Notes: a model not told the origin generated them from the letters alone. 64,000 nucleotides of DNA from Nocardia nova SH22a (GCF_000523235.1 NZ_CP006850.1:4030001-4094000), one strand, 5' to 3'. Positions 36,585 to 45,968 are shown, counted from the first letter of the stretch. Program-made: numbers and translations.

Positions 36585-38089
36585 CGACACAGCCTCCTCT
36601 CGAGCAGCTGGACGTTCTCATCGTCGGGGCGGGGATCTCGGGTATCGGCGCCGCCCGGTACCTGCGGCACGGCCATCCGGACAAGACCTTCGCCGTTCTC
36701 GAGGCACGCGACAGTATCGGTGGCACCTGGGATCTGTTCCGGTATCCCGGAATTCGCTCCGATTCCGATCTCTACACCTTCGGCTACGAATTCAAGCCGT
36801 GGCGCGATCGCGAAACCATCGCCTCGGCGCCCCAAATCCTGAAGTACCTGCACGAGACCGTCGAGGAGAACCGCCTCGCCGACCACATCCGATTCGGTCA
36901 CCGCGTGACCGCCGCCGAGTGGTCGTCGCAGACCGCACGGTGGCTGGTGCGCGTCGAGTCACCCACCCCGGAGGGACCGGTCGAGCGGCAGATCAGCGCC
37001 CGCTGGATCTTCTCCGCCGGTGGCTACTACCGCTACGACGAGGGGTACACCCCGGTGTTCGAGGGGCGTGATCGATTCGCGGGAACCATCGTCCATCCGC
37101 AGCACTGGCCCGAGGACCTGGACTACCGGGGTAAGAAGGTCGTGGTCATCGGCAGCGGGGCGACGGCTGTCACGCTCGTTCCCGCCCTGGCCGAGACCGC
37201 GGAGCACGTCACCCTCCTGCAGCGAACACCGACATACATCATGCCGGTGCCCAAGCGGGACCCGATCGCGAATCTGCTGAAGCGGGTGTTCAGCGAGGAA
37301 CGTGCGCACGCCATGATCCGTGCGCAATACGTGGCGACCGGTCGTCTGTTCTGGAACTTCACACAGCGCTTTCCCCGGCTGGCGCGCAGGCTCATTCGCC
37401 GCGCCAATGTGAAGGCGCTCCCGCCCGGCTACCCGGTCGATCTGCATTTCAAGCCGCCCTACAACCCGTGGGAACAGCGGTTGTGCGCCGTGCCGGACGG
37501 TGATCTGTTCAAGGCCATCTCCGACGGCAGGGCGTCGATGGTCACCGACCGCATCGAGACGTTCTCCGAGACCGGCATCGAGCTGGTGTCGGGCCGGCAT
37601 CTGGATGCCGACGTCATCGTCACCGCGACGGGCTTGAACCTGCAGATCGCCGGCGGAATCGCACTCAGCGTCGACGGCAATCCGATCGACTTCGCCGAGA
37701 CGGTGATCTATCGCGGGATGATGGCCACCGGTGTACCGAATTTCGCGATCGCCGTCGGCTACACCAACGCATCGTGGACATTGAAGATCGGCTTGCTGTG
37801 CGAGTACTTCGTCGATCTGCTGCGGCATATGGACGAGCGCGGATACGACGCCGTCTGGCCCGAGGCCGATCCGGCCATGCCCACCCGTCCACTGCTCGAT
37901 TTCGGCGCCGGATATGTTCAGCGTTCCCTGCACGAACTGCCCAAACAGGGCCCGGCCGCGCCCTGGCTGATGTCGAAGGACTATGTCGAGGATCGTAGGT
38001 TGCTGCGCGGGGGCCGGATCGCGGACGAATATCTCCACTTCTCCCGGGCGCGCGACGCGGCGCGCAAACGCCGGGAACCCGTGGCATGA
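36581..38089 (+). CDS. ethA: EthA-like Baeyer-Villiger monooxygenase
   Basis: A 502-residue flavoprotein closely resembling mycobacterial EthA: LIVGAGISGIGAARYL, GGTWDLFRYPGIRSDSD, the fingerprint FAGTIVHPQHWPEDLDY, IGSGATAVTLVPAL and TATGLNLQIAGG. EthA oxidises ketones and activates thioamide drugs. The ATG at 36581 has AAGGAG at 5 bp. It is co-translated with the truncated ligase and the MFS gene. It is the second BVMO in this cluster; paralogue differences may reflect different substrates. The symbol marks family similarity, not proven orthology. Confidence 0.88.
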   Translation: MTTQPPLEQLDVLIVGAGISGIGAARYLRHGHPDKTFAVLEARDSIGGTWDLFRYPGIRSDSDLYTFGYEFKPWRDRETIASAPQILKYLHETVEENRLADHIRFGHRVTAAEWSSQTARWLVRVESPTPEGPVERQISARWIFSAGGYYRYDEGYTPVFEGRDRFAGTIVHPQHWPEDLDYRGKKVVVIGSGATAVTLVPALAETAEHVTLLQRTPTYIMPVPKRDPIANLLKRVFSEERAHAMIRAQYVATGRLFWNFTQRFPRLARRLIRRANVKALPPGYPVDLHFKPPYNPWEQRLCAVPDGDLFKAISDGRASMVTDRIETFSETGIELVSGRHLDADVIVTATGLNLQIAGGIALSVDGNPIDFAETVIYRGMMATGVPNFAIAVGYTNASWTLKIGLLCEYFVDLLRHMDERGYDAVWPEADPAMPTRPLLDFGAGYVQRSLHELPKQGPAAPWLMSKDYVEDRRLLRGGRIADEYLHFSRARDAARKRREPVA

Positions 38090-39528
38090 CCGAGGGGGGC
38101 GACCGGTCGGCGTGGACGCCGCGATTGTGGGGGATCCTCATCACCCTGTGCGGGGCGCTGTTCCTGGACGGTCTGGATCTGTCGATGATCGGTGTGGCAT
38201 TGCCGTCGATCGGCAAGGATCTCGGCCTGAACGCGTCGACCCTGCAGTGGCTGCTCAGCGGATACGTACTCAGTTACGGCGGACTGCTGCTGCTGGGCGG
38301 GAGAACAGCCGATCTGCTGGGCAGGCGCAAGGTTTTCATGGCGGCGCTGGCACTGTTCGCGGTGGCCTCGCTGGCCGGGGCGCTGGTGAGCTCGGGGCCG
38401 TTGCTGGTGCTCACCCGGCTGGTCAAAGGAATGGCCGCGGCGTTCACAGCACCGACCGGCTTGTCGATCATCACCACCACTTTTCGGGAAGGTCCCGATC
38501 GCAACAGGGCCCTGTCGATCTACACGCTGTTCGGCGCGAGCGGATTCTCCTCGGGACTGATCTTCGGTGGTGTGATGACCGGATTGGGTTGGCGGGCAAT
38601 ATTTTTGCTGCCCGTGCCGATCGCGGTCGCGGCGCTCGTCGCGGCGGCGGTGCTGCTTCCCCGTGATCGTCCCGCGGAGCAGGGTGGTCACGATGTGCTC
38701 GGGGCGATCGCGAGTACCGCCGCGATGCTGTTGCTGGTGTTCACCGTGGTGTCCGCGCCGTCGGCCGGGTGGGGTTCACCGCGTACGGTCGGGTCGTTCG
38801 CCGCCGTGGTCATCTTGTTCGGGGCTTTCGTCGTGATCGAGCGGCGGGCGGAATATCCCTTGCTGCGGCTCGGAATATTGCGCAGCTCGGTGCTGGTGCG
38901 TACCAATCTCGCCGTCATGGCGCTGATGGGTTCCTATTTCAGCTGGCAATTCATCGTGACGCTGTACCTGCAGGACACGGTGGGCTGGTCGCCGTTGGCA
39001 CTGGCTATGGCATTGTTGCCCGGAGGTCTCCTGGTCGCCTCGAGTGCTCCGTTCGCCGACCGCGTCGTCGACCGGTTCGGTACCGGCCCACTGATCGTGG
39101 TGGCCCTGGTGGTCATGAGCGTCGGCTATCTGCTGTTCCTGCGGGTGGACGTCGCGCCGAGCTATCCAGCGGTGATCCTGCCGACCGTGTTGCTGCTCGG
39201 TTTCGGGTTCGCGGTGGGATCGCCGTCGCTGAACATCCAGGCCACGAACGGAATTCGTGACGAGGAGCAGGGGTTGGCCGCCGGTCTGGTGCAAACCTCC
39301 ATGCAGGTGGGCGGCGCGATCGCGCTGGCCATCACGACGGCGGTCATCGCGCGTTCGCAGTCGGCGTCCACTCCGCGCGCCGCGCTCGACGGCTACTGGC
39401 CCGGTCTGGTCTTCGTCACGGGCCTCGGCATTGCGGGAGTGGTCATTTCGGCGATCCATTTCGTGCGGCGACCGCAGGCTGCTTCTCGGGCCGAGCTGCC
39501 GATCGCGGTTACCGATCGGCAGCAGTGA
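38086..39528 (+). CDS. MFS transporter, DHA2-type (14-helix)
   Basis: A 480-residue integral membrane protein with many hydrophobic helices and the MFS motif A-like loop GGRTADLLGRRKVF. The N-terminal LDGLDLSMIGVALPSIGKDL is typical of the 14-helix drug/H+ antiporter group. It would export a product or toxic intermediate. It is the last gene of the run starting at 34297, overlapping the EthA-like stop by 4 bp. Confidence 0.92.
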   Translation: MTEGGDRSAWTPRLWGILITLCGALFLDGLDLSMIGVALPSIGKDLGLNASTLQWLLSGYVLSYGGLLLLGGRTADLLGRRKVFMAALALFAVASLAGALVSSGPLLVLTRLVKGMAAAFTAPTGLSIITTTFREGPDRNRALSIYTLFGASGFSSGLIFGGVMTGLGWRAIFLLPVPIAVAALVAAAVLLPRDRPAEQGGHDVLGAIASTAAMLLLVFTVVSAPSAGWGSPRTVGSFAAVVILFGAFVVIERRAEYPLLRLGILRSSVLVRTNLAVMALMGSYFSWQFIVTLYLQDTVGWSPLALAMALLPGGLLVASSAPFADRVVDRFGTGPLIVVALVVMSVGYLLFLRVDVAPSYPAVILPTVLLLGFGFAVGSPSLNIQATNGIRDEEQGLAAGLVQTSMQVGGAIALAITTAVIARSQSASTPRAALDGYWPGLVFVTGLGIAGVVISAIHFVRRPQAASRAELPIAVTDRQQ

Positions 39529-39581
39529 GGCCGGATCACCCGGGGCCGACCGGTACCACCGAATCCGGTCGACACCTCGTG

Positions 39582-40124
39582 TCACGAACGAAATGTTCCG
39601 ATGTCGCCGCGATACGTGCGCGATGTGCGCTCCAGCATGAACGGCTGCAGGACGCGGCGCTGCTTGTCGGTGAAACCCCACATCCCGAACCCGAGGTAGA
39701 CCCCCGGCCGGACGCGGCGGACATCGTCGATCAGGTTGATGGCGCCGTTGACGGTCGCGAACGGGCGGTAGTCGAGTTGGAAGGCGGGGCGCCCGTCGAG
39801 ATGGGACGGGGCGATGCGGGTCAGCATCGGATCTCGCTGGACATCACGGCCCCCGATCACCCGTCGATGGATGTTGTAACCGCGCCCCGAACTCCCGTGG
39901 TCCAGCGGGCGAAAACCTTTGGCCCGCCACGGATACAACGGATTGCCGACCTTCGCGAAGGCGATCGCGCTTCGGAGGAGTCCCGGCTGGCGCAGCGGCG
40001 TCCCATCGAACTCGCCGTGCATCTCGGTGATCGACGGCGCCTCGAGCGTCCTGAACAAGGCAACCAGTTCATCGAGTGACAGTACGGTCAAATCGGTCGT
40101 CAGGGCATTGTGAGGGGCCATCAT
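39582..40124 (-). CDS. Conserved-looking protein of unknown function
   Basis: A 180-residue soluble protein I do not assign to a family. Visible blocks are LDELVALFRTLEAPSITEMH, GEFDGTPLRQPG, NPLYPWRAKGFRP and DDVRRVRPGVYLGFGMWGFT. The aromatic glycine-rich end (YLGFGMWGF) and the early GEFDG suggest a small beta-barrel binding protein, but this is only an impression. The ATG at 40124 has GAGGAG. A leftward copy of the three-half-site element lies 112 bp upstream, making it a member of the proposed lipid regulon. Confidence 0.8.
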   Translation of the reverse strand: MMAPHNALTTDLTVLSLDELVALFRTLEAPSITEMHGEFDGTPLRQPGLLRSAIAFAKVGNPLYPWRAKGFRPLDHGSSGRGYNIHRRVIGGRDVQRDPMLTRIAPSHLDGRPAFQLDYRPFATVNGAINLIDDVRRVRPGVYLGFGMWGFTDKQRRVLQPFMLERTSRTYRGDIGTFRS

Positions 40125-40236
40125 GTTTCTCCTCGCTGGTGCTGTCCAGGGCTGTTTCCGGTCGGCCCGAGCCCTGCTACTCCGATGTCTGTGGGAACAG
40201 ATGCGGTCGATCCGCCGAGCATCGTGGCGCCGATCT

Positions 40237-40258
40237 GGTACCAGTAGTATCTGATACT
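40237..40258 (-). promoter_or_regulatory. Three-half-site element, copy 6 (unknown 180-residue gene)
   Basis: On the minus strand the half-sites are AGTATC, GATACT after 1 bp and GGTACC after 3 bp, facing the gene that starts at 40124. Confidence 0.68.
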
Positions 40259-40508
40259 GACAGTAGCATCGCAACGACATTGTCTCGTGCGACGGCGCTC
40301 GTAACCTCTCTCGGTGTGAGAAGTTGTCGACCGCCGATCGGCATCCTGTGTGTCCTCCGGCGTGGCGGTGGCGCGGCGTGGGGGTTGGATGGGAAATGTT
40401 GGCGGCGTGGACATTTCATGATCGATCGTCGTCGCTGAAGTCGAGTTCGGCCGAGGGGTGAGGCCGGTTCGCGAGATCGGGTTCGATCGCACCCCTCCCT
40501 TAACTGCT

Positions 40509-40530
40509 AGTATCAGATACCATTGGTAGC
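40509..40530 (+). promoter_or_regulatory. Three-half-site element, copy 7 (saccharopine dehydrogenase-like gene)
   Basis: Half-sites AGTATC, GATACC after 1 bp and GGTAGC after 3 bp, reading rightward, 59 bp before the ATG at 40590. This copy is closest to the consensus. Confidence 0.7.
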
Positions 40531-40589
40531 CGATATTCAGGAGCCCTCCGCCGGCGGCCGCTACTCGGCTCGAAACTTGGAGTACATCA

Positions 40590-41771
40590 ATGACGGAACG
40601 CACGCAGAACCGCGCCTTCGACGTGGTCCTCTTCGGTGCCACCGGGTTCACCGGCGGACTGACCGCGGACTACCTCGCCGGGCACCTCCCGCCCGGTGCG
40701 CGCTGGGCCTTGGCCGGTCGCGATCGGAGCAGGCTGGTCGGCATCGGCAAGCAACTTCTCCGAGACCACCCGTCGGTCCAGCCTCCCGAACTTATCGATG
40801 CCGACGTGTCGAACCCGGATTCGCTGCGTGCGATGGCCGAGTCCACCAAGGTCGTGATCACGACGGTGGGCCCCTACCTGGAATACGGTGATCCGGTCGT
40901 CGCGGCCTGTGCCGCGGCCGGTACGGACTATGTCGACCTCACCGGTGAACCGGAGTTCGTCGACCGTACCTACCTCGCTCATCACAGCACGGCGGTACGG
41001 ACCGGCGCCCGGCTGGTGCACGCCTGCGGATTCGATTCCATCCCACACGATCTCGGCGTGCTGTTCACCGTTCGGCAACTCCCCGCCGGCGTGCCGTTGA
41101 CGGTGCGCGGCGTGGCGCGGTCGAACGCGATGTTCTCCGGTGGAACCCTGCATTCGGGCCTGGCGCAGATGTCGCGCCTGCGGCAGATGCGCCGGGCCGC
41201 GGTCGATCGCCGCCGGTTCGAGCCGCGTCCCACCGACGGGCGCCGGGCGCGCGCCCGGTTCGCGCTTCCGCGGCGCGACGGCGAACTCGGCGTATGGGTG
41301 GTGGGGCTGCCGACGATCGACGGCACGATCGTGCAGCGGTCGGCTTCCGCTCGTGCGGACTACGGTCCCGACTTCACCTATTACCACTGCGGCGGAGTCG
41401 AGCATCTCGCGACCGTCGTCGGGGCCGCGGTGGGAGCGGCGGCGTTCCTCGGAGCCGTGCAGGTGCCGCCGCTGCGCCGATTGATCGGCGCGCGGGTGCC
41501 GCAGGGGACGGGGCCTTCGGAGGAAAGACGCGCACGCTCCTGGTTCACCGTCGACTTCGTCGGCGAAGGGGGCGGGCGCACGGTGCGCACCAGGGTCGGT
41601 GGTGGTGATCCGGGATACACCGAAACGTCGAAAATGCTTGCGCACGCGGCGATGTGCCTCGCCTTCGACGACAATCCGCCCACCGCGGGGCAGGTCACCA
41701 CGGCCGCGGCGATGGGCGACAATCTGATGCGCCGCCTCATCGGCGCCGACATGTCCTTCGCGGTCCTGTGA
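40590..41771 (+). CDS. Saccharopine dehydrogenase-like oxidoreductase (enoyl reductase type)
   Basis: A 393-residue protein with N-terminal NAD(P)-binding FGATGFTGGLTADYLAGHLP, then TTVGPYLEYGDPVVAACAAAGTD, CGFDSIPHDLG, and a C-terminal GGDPGYTETSKMLAHAAMC. It resembles the mycobacterial trans-acting enoyl reductases of lipid (phthiocerol-type) synthesis rather than true lysine-pathway enzymes. The ATG at 40590 lies 59 bp after an element copy. A broken relative lies at 14041. It heads a block with two further reductases. Confidence 0.88.
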   Translation: MTERTQNRAFDVVLFGATGFTGGLTADYLAGHLPPGARWALAGRDRSRLVGIGKQLLRDHPSVQPPELIDADVSNPDSLRAMAESTKVVITTVGPYLEYGDPVVAACAAAGTDYVDLTGEPEFVDRTYLAHHSTAVRTGARLVHACGFDSIPHDLGVLFTVRQLPAGVPLTVRGVARSNAMFSGGTLHSGLAQMSRLRQMRRAAVDRRRFEPRPTDGRRARARFALPRRDGELGVWVVGLPTIDGTIVQRSASARADYGPDFTYYHCGGVEHLATVVGAAVGAAAFLGAVQVPPLRRLIGARVPQGTGPSEERRARSWFTVDFVGEGGGRTVRTRVGGGDPGYTETSKMLAHAAMCLAFDDNPPTAGQVTTAAAMGDNLMRRLIGADMSFAVL

Positions 41772-41819
41772 ATCGCGTATTTCGCGTGGAGTGCCACGCT
41801 TCATCTTCTGGAGACGGTA

Positions 41820-42689
41820 ATGAGTGAAAACCGATCGGTGTCGTCCGGTGCTCGGCGGACGATTGTGATCACCGGTGCCAGTGACGGCATCGGTGCGGTC
41901 GCCGCACGCGCGTTGGCCGGGCCGGATGTGGATCTTGTCGTGGTCGGCAGATCGGCGCGCAAACTCGCCGCGGTGGCCGCCGATACGGGCGCCACGGCGT
42001 TCGCGGCGGACTTCGCGGTTCTCGATGATGTGCGTGGGCTCGCGGAGCAGATCCGCGCGCATGTCGGTTCGATCGATGTGCTGCTGAACAATGCGGGCGG
42101 CCTGTTCGATCCGCGGTCACGAACGGTGGACGGGCACGAGCCCAACTTCCAGATCAATCATCTCGCCCCGTTCCTGCTGACCAATCTGCTGCGCGCCCGG
42201 CTCGCCGCCGGGGGTGCGCTGGTGGTGAACACGGCCAGTGTCGGGAACCTGTTCGGACGCGTCGACGTCTCGGATCTGGACTACGAGCGGCGTTACGCGT
42301 TCGGGATGCGCGCGTATGGATCGAGCAAGTTGATGAACATCATGTTCACGCGCGGCATCGCACAGCGCTGGGCGGGTGAGGGAGTTGTCTCGGCCGCGGT
42401 GCATCCCGGTCCGGTGGCATCGAGTTTCGGCCGGGATTCGCGTGTTGTCGGTCTGTTGTACCGGACGCCATTGCGTCATGTGGGGACGATCAGTCCGGAA
42501 CGGGGCGCCGAGCCGTTGATCGAGCTGGCGGGCCGCGGTGCGGATCCGGACATCAACGGCGTGTATTTCCACCGCCATCGTGCGCGGGGGCCGGAGTCAC
42601 CACAGGCGCGTGATCGTCGCGTTGTCGACGAATTGTGGTGTGCCTCGGCTGATTTGGCGGGGCTGCCGTCGGAACCGGCAACGAGGTAA
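41820..42689 (+). CDS. SDR-family oxidoreductase (retinol dehydrogenase-like)
   Basis: A 289-residue SDR with TGASDGIGAVAAR, LLNNAGGLFDP, NTASVGNLFG and the active-site YGSSK. The extended substrate region (PNFQINHLAPFLLTNLLRAR) resembles retinol and long-chain alcohol dehydrogenases. It starts 48 bp after the previous gene with a GGAG site. Likely co-transcribed with both neighbours. Confidence 0.9.
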   Translation: MSENRSVSSGARRTIVITGASDGIGAVAARALAGPDVDLVVVGRSARKLAAVAADTGATAFAADFAVLDDVRGLAEQIRAHVGSIDVLLNNAGGLFDPRSRTVDGHEPNFQINHLAPFLLTNLLRARLAAGGALVVNTASVGNLFGRVDVSDLDYERRYAFGMRAYGSSKLMNIMFTRGIAQRWAGEGVVSAAVHPGPVASSFGRDSRVVGLLYRTPLRHVGTISPERGAEPLIELAGRGADPDINGVYFHRHRARGPESPQARDRRVVDELWCASADLAGLPSEPATR

Positions 42690-42698
42690 GGAGCACCC

Positions 42699-43751
42699 AT
42701 GACTGCGATCGACCCGAATGCCCCTGTACTCGTCACCGGCGGGAGCGGATATGTGGCGGGCTGGATCGTCCGCTACCTGCTGGAGGACGGCCGGACCGTG
42801 CGCGCGACCGTCCGTGATCCGCAGAAATCCACCGGTCTCGACCACCTGCACGCGCTCGCCCAGGCCCACCCCGGTCGGCTGACCCTGCATCGGGCGAACC
42901 TGCTGGACGACGGCAGTTTCGCCGCGGCGATGAGCGGTTGCGAACTGGTCATCCACACGGCCTCGCCGTTCCTGATGGGCAAACTCGACAACCCGCAGGA
43001 GCAACTCGTCCGGCCCGCGCTGGAGGGCACGCGCAACGTGCTGTCGAGCGTGAACCGGACGGACTCGGTCAAACGTGTGGTGCTGACCAGCAGTGTCGCT
43101 GCCATCTACGGTGACAACGCCGACATGGGCGACAAGGAATGCTTCACCGACACGGATTGGAACTCCACGAGCACCGGCGAGCACCAGGAGTACAGCTACT
43201 CCAAGACCGTCGCCGAACGTGAGGCGTGGGTGATGTGCGTCGCCCAGGACCGATGGGATCTGGTCACGGTCAACCCCGCGCTGGTCCTCGGGCCGTCGCT
43301 GACCAGCAGCAGTGTGTCCGGGAGCATGACCACCATGGGGCATTTCGTCGATGGGTCGATGGCCCTCGGGGCACCCGCGCTGGAGATGGGTCTCGTCGAC
43401 GTGCGGGATGTGGCGCGAACTCATATCGCCGCGGGTGCCACGCCGGAAGCCCACGGCCGCTACATCGCGAGTGCCGCGACGGTGAGCCTGCTCGATATCG
43501 GCAACATATTGAGTGAGGCGTTCGGTCGGCGGCGCGGCTTTCCTCGCCGCGAACTTCCGAAGTTCCTCGTCAAGGCCGCCGCACCGGCGGCCGGTATGAC
43601 ACGCGCGTTCATCGACCGAAACGTCGGCCTGCCGGTGCGATTCGACAACACCCGCACGGTGAAAGACCTCGGTGTCGACTTTCGCGCACCCGAGCAGACG
43701 ATCATCGACCACTTCCAGTCGATGATCGATGACGGGGCGGCCGCTCGATGA
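42699..43751 (+). CDS. NAD(P)-dependent reductase, dihydroflavonol-4-reductase/epimerase type
   Basis: A 350-residue extended SDR with TGGSGYVAGWIVRYLLEDG, VIHTASPFLMG, LTSSVAAIYGD and active-site YSYSKTVAE. Members reduce small ketones or aldehydes or modify sugars. The ATG at 42699 follows AAGGAG and starts 9 bp after the upstream stop. Last gene of the three-gene block, convergent with the ceramidase 5 bp away. Confidence 0.92.
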   Translation: MTAIDPNAPVLVTGGSGYVAGWIVRYLLEDGRTVRATVRDPQKSTGLDHLHALAQAHPGRLTLHRANLLDDGSFAAAMSGCELVIHTASPFLMGKLDNPQEQLVRPALEGTRNVLSSVNRTDSVKRVVLTSSVAAIYGDNADMGDKECFTDTDWNSTSTGEHQEYSYSKTVAEREAWVMCVAQDRWDLVTVNPALVLGPSLTSSSVSGSMTTMGHFVDGSMALGAPALEMGLVDVRDVARTHIAAGATPEAHGRYIASAATVSLLDIGNILSEAFGRRRGFPRRELPKFLVKAAAPAAGMTRAFIDRNVGLPVRFDNTRTVKDLGVDFRAPEQTIIDHFQSMIDDGAAAR

Positions 43752-43756
43752 ATCCG

Positions 43757-45820
43757 TCAGGAGATGTCGAACTCCGGTGAGCGGGTGGTGAAAGTGCTGA
43801 GAGCGCCGGTGGCGTCGCGACAAGTGCCGCTGTATCGAATGCGGTAACGCCCGGGGCCCATGGTGTCGGGGATGGTCCAGTGGATACGGATGATCGAGGC
43901 CGCCGGTTGCCCGTCGGGGCGTGACCAGTGTAGTTCGGTGCACCAGTCGTTGTCATCGAACACCCGGCCTCCGTCGCCCTGTTGAATCTCGAAATATGTT
44001 CCGCCGGTGCGGAAGTCGTTGTCGGGATGGGTGCCGCAGAACTCGACGGTCACGGTCTGCCCGTGCTGGTACCTCGGATGTGGTGCGGTGAGCACATCAC
44101 CGAATCGCCGTCCGAGCACCGGGACGTCCGGGGGGACCGGCGGTAGCAGCGAGGGCTGCGGGCCGGAGGTCCAGTCCAGGGGAGCGGGACCGCGACCCAG
44201 GTCGACGCGGGCCGCGAGAGCCCGCGCCAATCGGTCGAATTCCTGCATGTACGCCGACAGCGTCCAGCGGCCGTAGAGGGTTTCGCCGCCCTCGTACTGT
44301 TGCGAGAGGTATTCCTCCGGCGTGGTGACATATCCGCTGTAGCCGTTGGCGTAGCCCTGCATCAGGACGTTCTCGACGGGAATGTTCAGGGCCCGTGCCA
44401 CCACCCGGCGGATCCGGAGTCCGGAGACGACGGTGTATTCGGCCGGGCCGGATGCCAGGACGAGATCTCCGATGCGCATGATCTGGATCGCCAGGATCTG
44501 CGGATTCCACGGTCGTGGCCCGAGGATGCCGAGTGGTGCGCCGATCAGCTTGGGTGCCTGGGCATCTCGCATCCACTGTTCGATCGGGGCGTCCACTCCG
44601 CCCAGCGCCTCGACCACCGGATTCCGCTGTCCTTCGTAGAGGAAGGCGAGCTGGCTGCGGGTGTTGTCCTCCGAACTGGCGGCCATGGCCGAGGCGCCCA
44701 TCATGGCCGCGGTGGTGCGAGCGGGTCCGCCGTCGGGGGTGTAGGCGCCGTCGATGGTGATGGCGGACAGGTCGATATATCGGAGCACGGCATCGACGCC
44801 CGTACTTCGCATCGGTGTCGCGGAATCGAACACCGCTCGGCCGGAACGATATTGGCGCTCGCCGATCAGCGCACAATTGGCACGATGGTCGTCGGTGGGA
44901 CCGTTGGGGTGGAATTTGCCGAGTCCCAGATTGGGAGTCACGTCGCCGGCGTTGGTCTGAGCGAAAGCGGCGAGGAAGCCCGGTTGTCCGTCCTGATAGC
45001 GGACGCCCATCTCGTCGTGTTCCCACCGGTAGCCGGCGTAGCCTTTGTTGTCCGCCGAGATCAGTCTGTTGGCGTCGGTGAGTGAAGTGCCGTGCGTAGC
45101 GAACCAGGTGATCGCACCGATGTCCTTGCTGCCCTGCCGGATTCGCAGCACGGTGACCGCCGGGTCGATGCCGTTGGGGAACTCGGCCTTGTCCTGCGCC
45201 GGATTGAGTTCGAATGCCTCCCGGGAACGGTTGGCGCTGGCATCGTGCAGCTCGCCGCGGCCCAGGCCGAGTGTTCCCGGCGCCAGCCGCTCGTGTGCCC
45301 GGGCGATGGCCTCGACGATCCCGTTGACCTCGGCATAGTGCGAATTCTGCTGAAAACCGTAGGCGGCCAGCGAATATGCGTACTCGCGGGCGGTGCCGCC
45401 GCAGGAATTGTGGTTGTGGGTCGCGTTGAGGTTCACATTGCGTTCGGTGTAGAGGTCGCCGAAACGCTGTGCGAGCCGTCGCATCACCGCGAGATGGACC
45501 GATTGGAACAGGCAGGCGATATCGACGGTGACGAACGCGATCCGATCACCCGTGGCCTGGTCGACGACGATGTACGCCCGTGCCCAGCACCGCATGAGCA
45601 GTCCCTCGGCGACCTGCTCCAGATCGGAATAGCCCATCATGCCCTGCCCGGCGACCGCACCGGTGACATCGGCGATCCCGCAGCCGACCAGATATCCCGG
45701 CGCGTTCCCGGTACCCGGAATCGGCCGGGCGGCGGCCTGGCCCGCCGCCGGCTGGGACAGGGCCATGCCGGCGGCGACGGCCGCGGTGCCGGCCAAGATC
45801 GAACGACGGGTGATCGTCAC
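43757..45820 (-). CDS. Neutral ceramidase-family protein, Tat-exported
   Basis: A 687-residue protein with a twin-arginine signal (TRRSILAGTAAVAAGMAL, cleavage near QAAA), so it is probably exported folded. The zinc-site motif NATHNHNSCGG and the C-terminal Ig-like domain (YRIRYSGTCRDATG) are those of neutral ceramidases, which hydrolyse ceramide to sphingosine and fatty acid. At the nucleophile motif, where known ceramidases read GDVSPN, this protein has GDVTPN, so a Thr replaces the catalytic Ser. Activity is therefore uncertain. The GTG at 45820 follows GGAGGA. It lies 148 bp after alanine dehydrogenase in the same direction. Confidence 0.88.
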   Translation of the reverse strand: MTITRRSILAGTAAVAAGMALSQPAAGQAAARPIPGTGNAPGYLVGCGIADVTGAVAGQGMMGYSDLEQVAEGLLMRCWARAYIVVDQATGDRIAFVTVDIACLFQSVHLAVMRRLAQRFGDLYTERNVNLNATHNHNSCGGTAREYAYSLAAYGFQQNSHYAEVNGIVEAIARAHERLAPGTLGLGRGELHDASANRSREAFELNPAQDKAEFPNGIDPAVTVLRIRQGSKDIGAITWFATHGTSLTDANRLISADNKGYAGYRWEHDEMGVRYQDGQPGFLAAFAQTNAGDVTPNLGLGKFHPNGPTDDHRANCALIGERQYRSGRAVFDSATPMRSTGVDAVLRYIDLSAITIDGAYTPDGGPARTTAAMMGASAMAASSEDNTRSQLAFLYEGQRNPVVEALGGVDAPIEQWMRDAQAPKLIGAPLGILGPRPWNPQILAIQIMRIGDLVLASGPAEYTVVSGLRIRRVVARALNIPVENVLMQGYANGYSGYVTTPEEYLSQQYEGGETLYGRWTLSAYMQEFDRLARALAARVDLGRGPAPLDWTSGPQPSLLPPVPPDVPVLGRRFGDVLTAPHPRYQHGQTVTVEFCGTHPDNDFRTGGTYFEIQQGDGGRVFDDNDWCTELHWSRPDGQPAASIIRIHWTIPDTMGPGRYRIRYSGTCRDATGALSTFTTRSPEFDIS

Positions 45821-45968
45821 TGGGGTCCTCCTGGTTCTGTGCGCCGCGGCGCGATGATCGTGTGGCTCCCGGGCGGCCGGGAGTGGTGTCGCTGGTGCGA
45901 CGTGGCCGTGATGCGGCGGTCGGGTGCCGCGCCGACGCTGTCGCCACCGCACGACGACCACGCCCTGC

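Larger units (their letters stand above)
40125..40589. other. Divergent promoter region with two element copies
   Basis: No gene is supportable in these 465 bp. The region contains two oppositely oriented copies of the three-half-site element (40237-40258 and 40509-40530), one for each divergent gene. I see nothing else of note between them. Confidence 0.7.
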
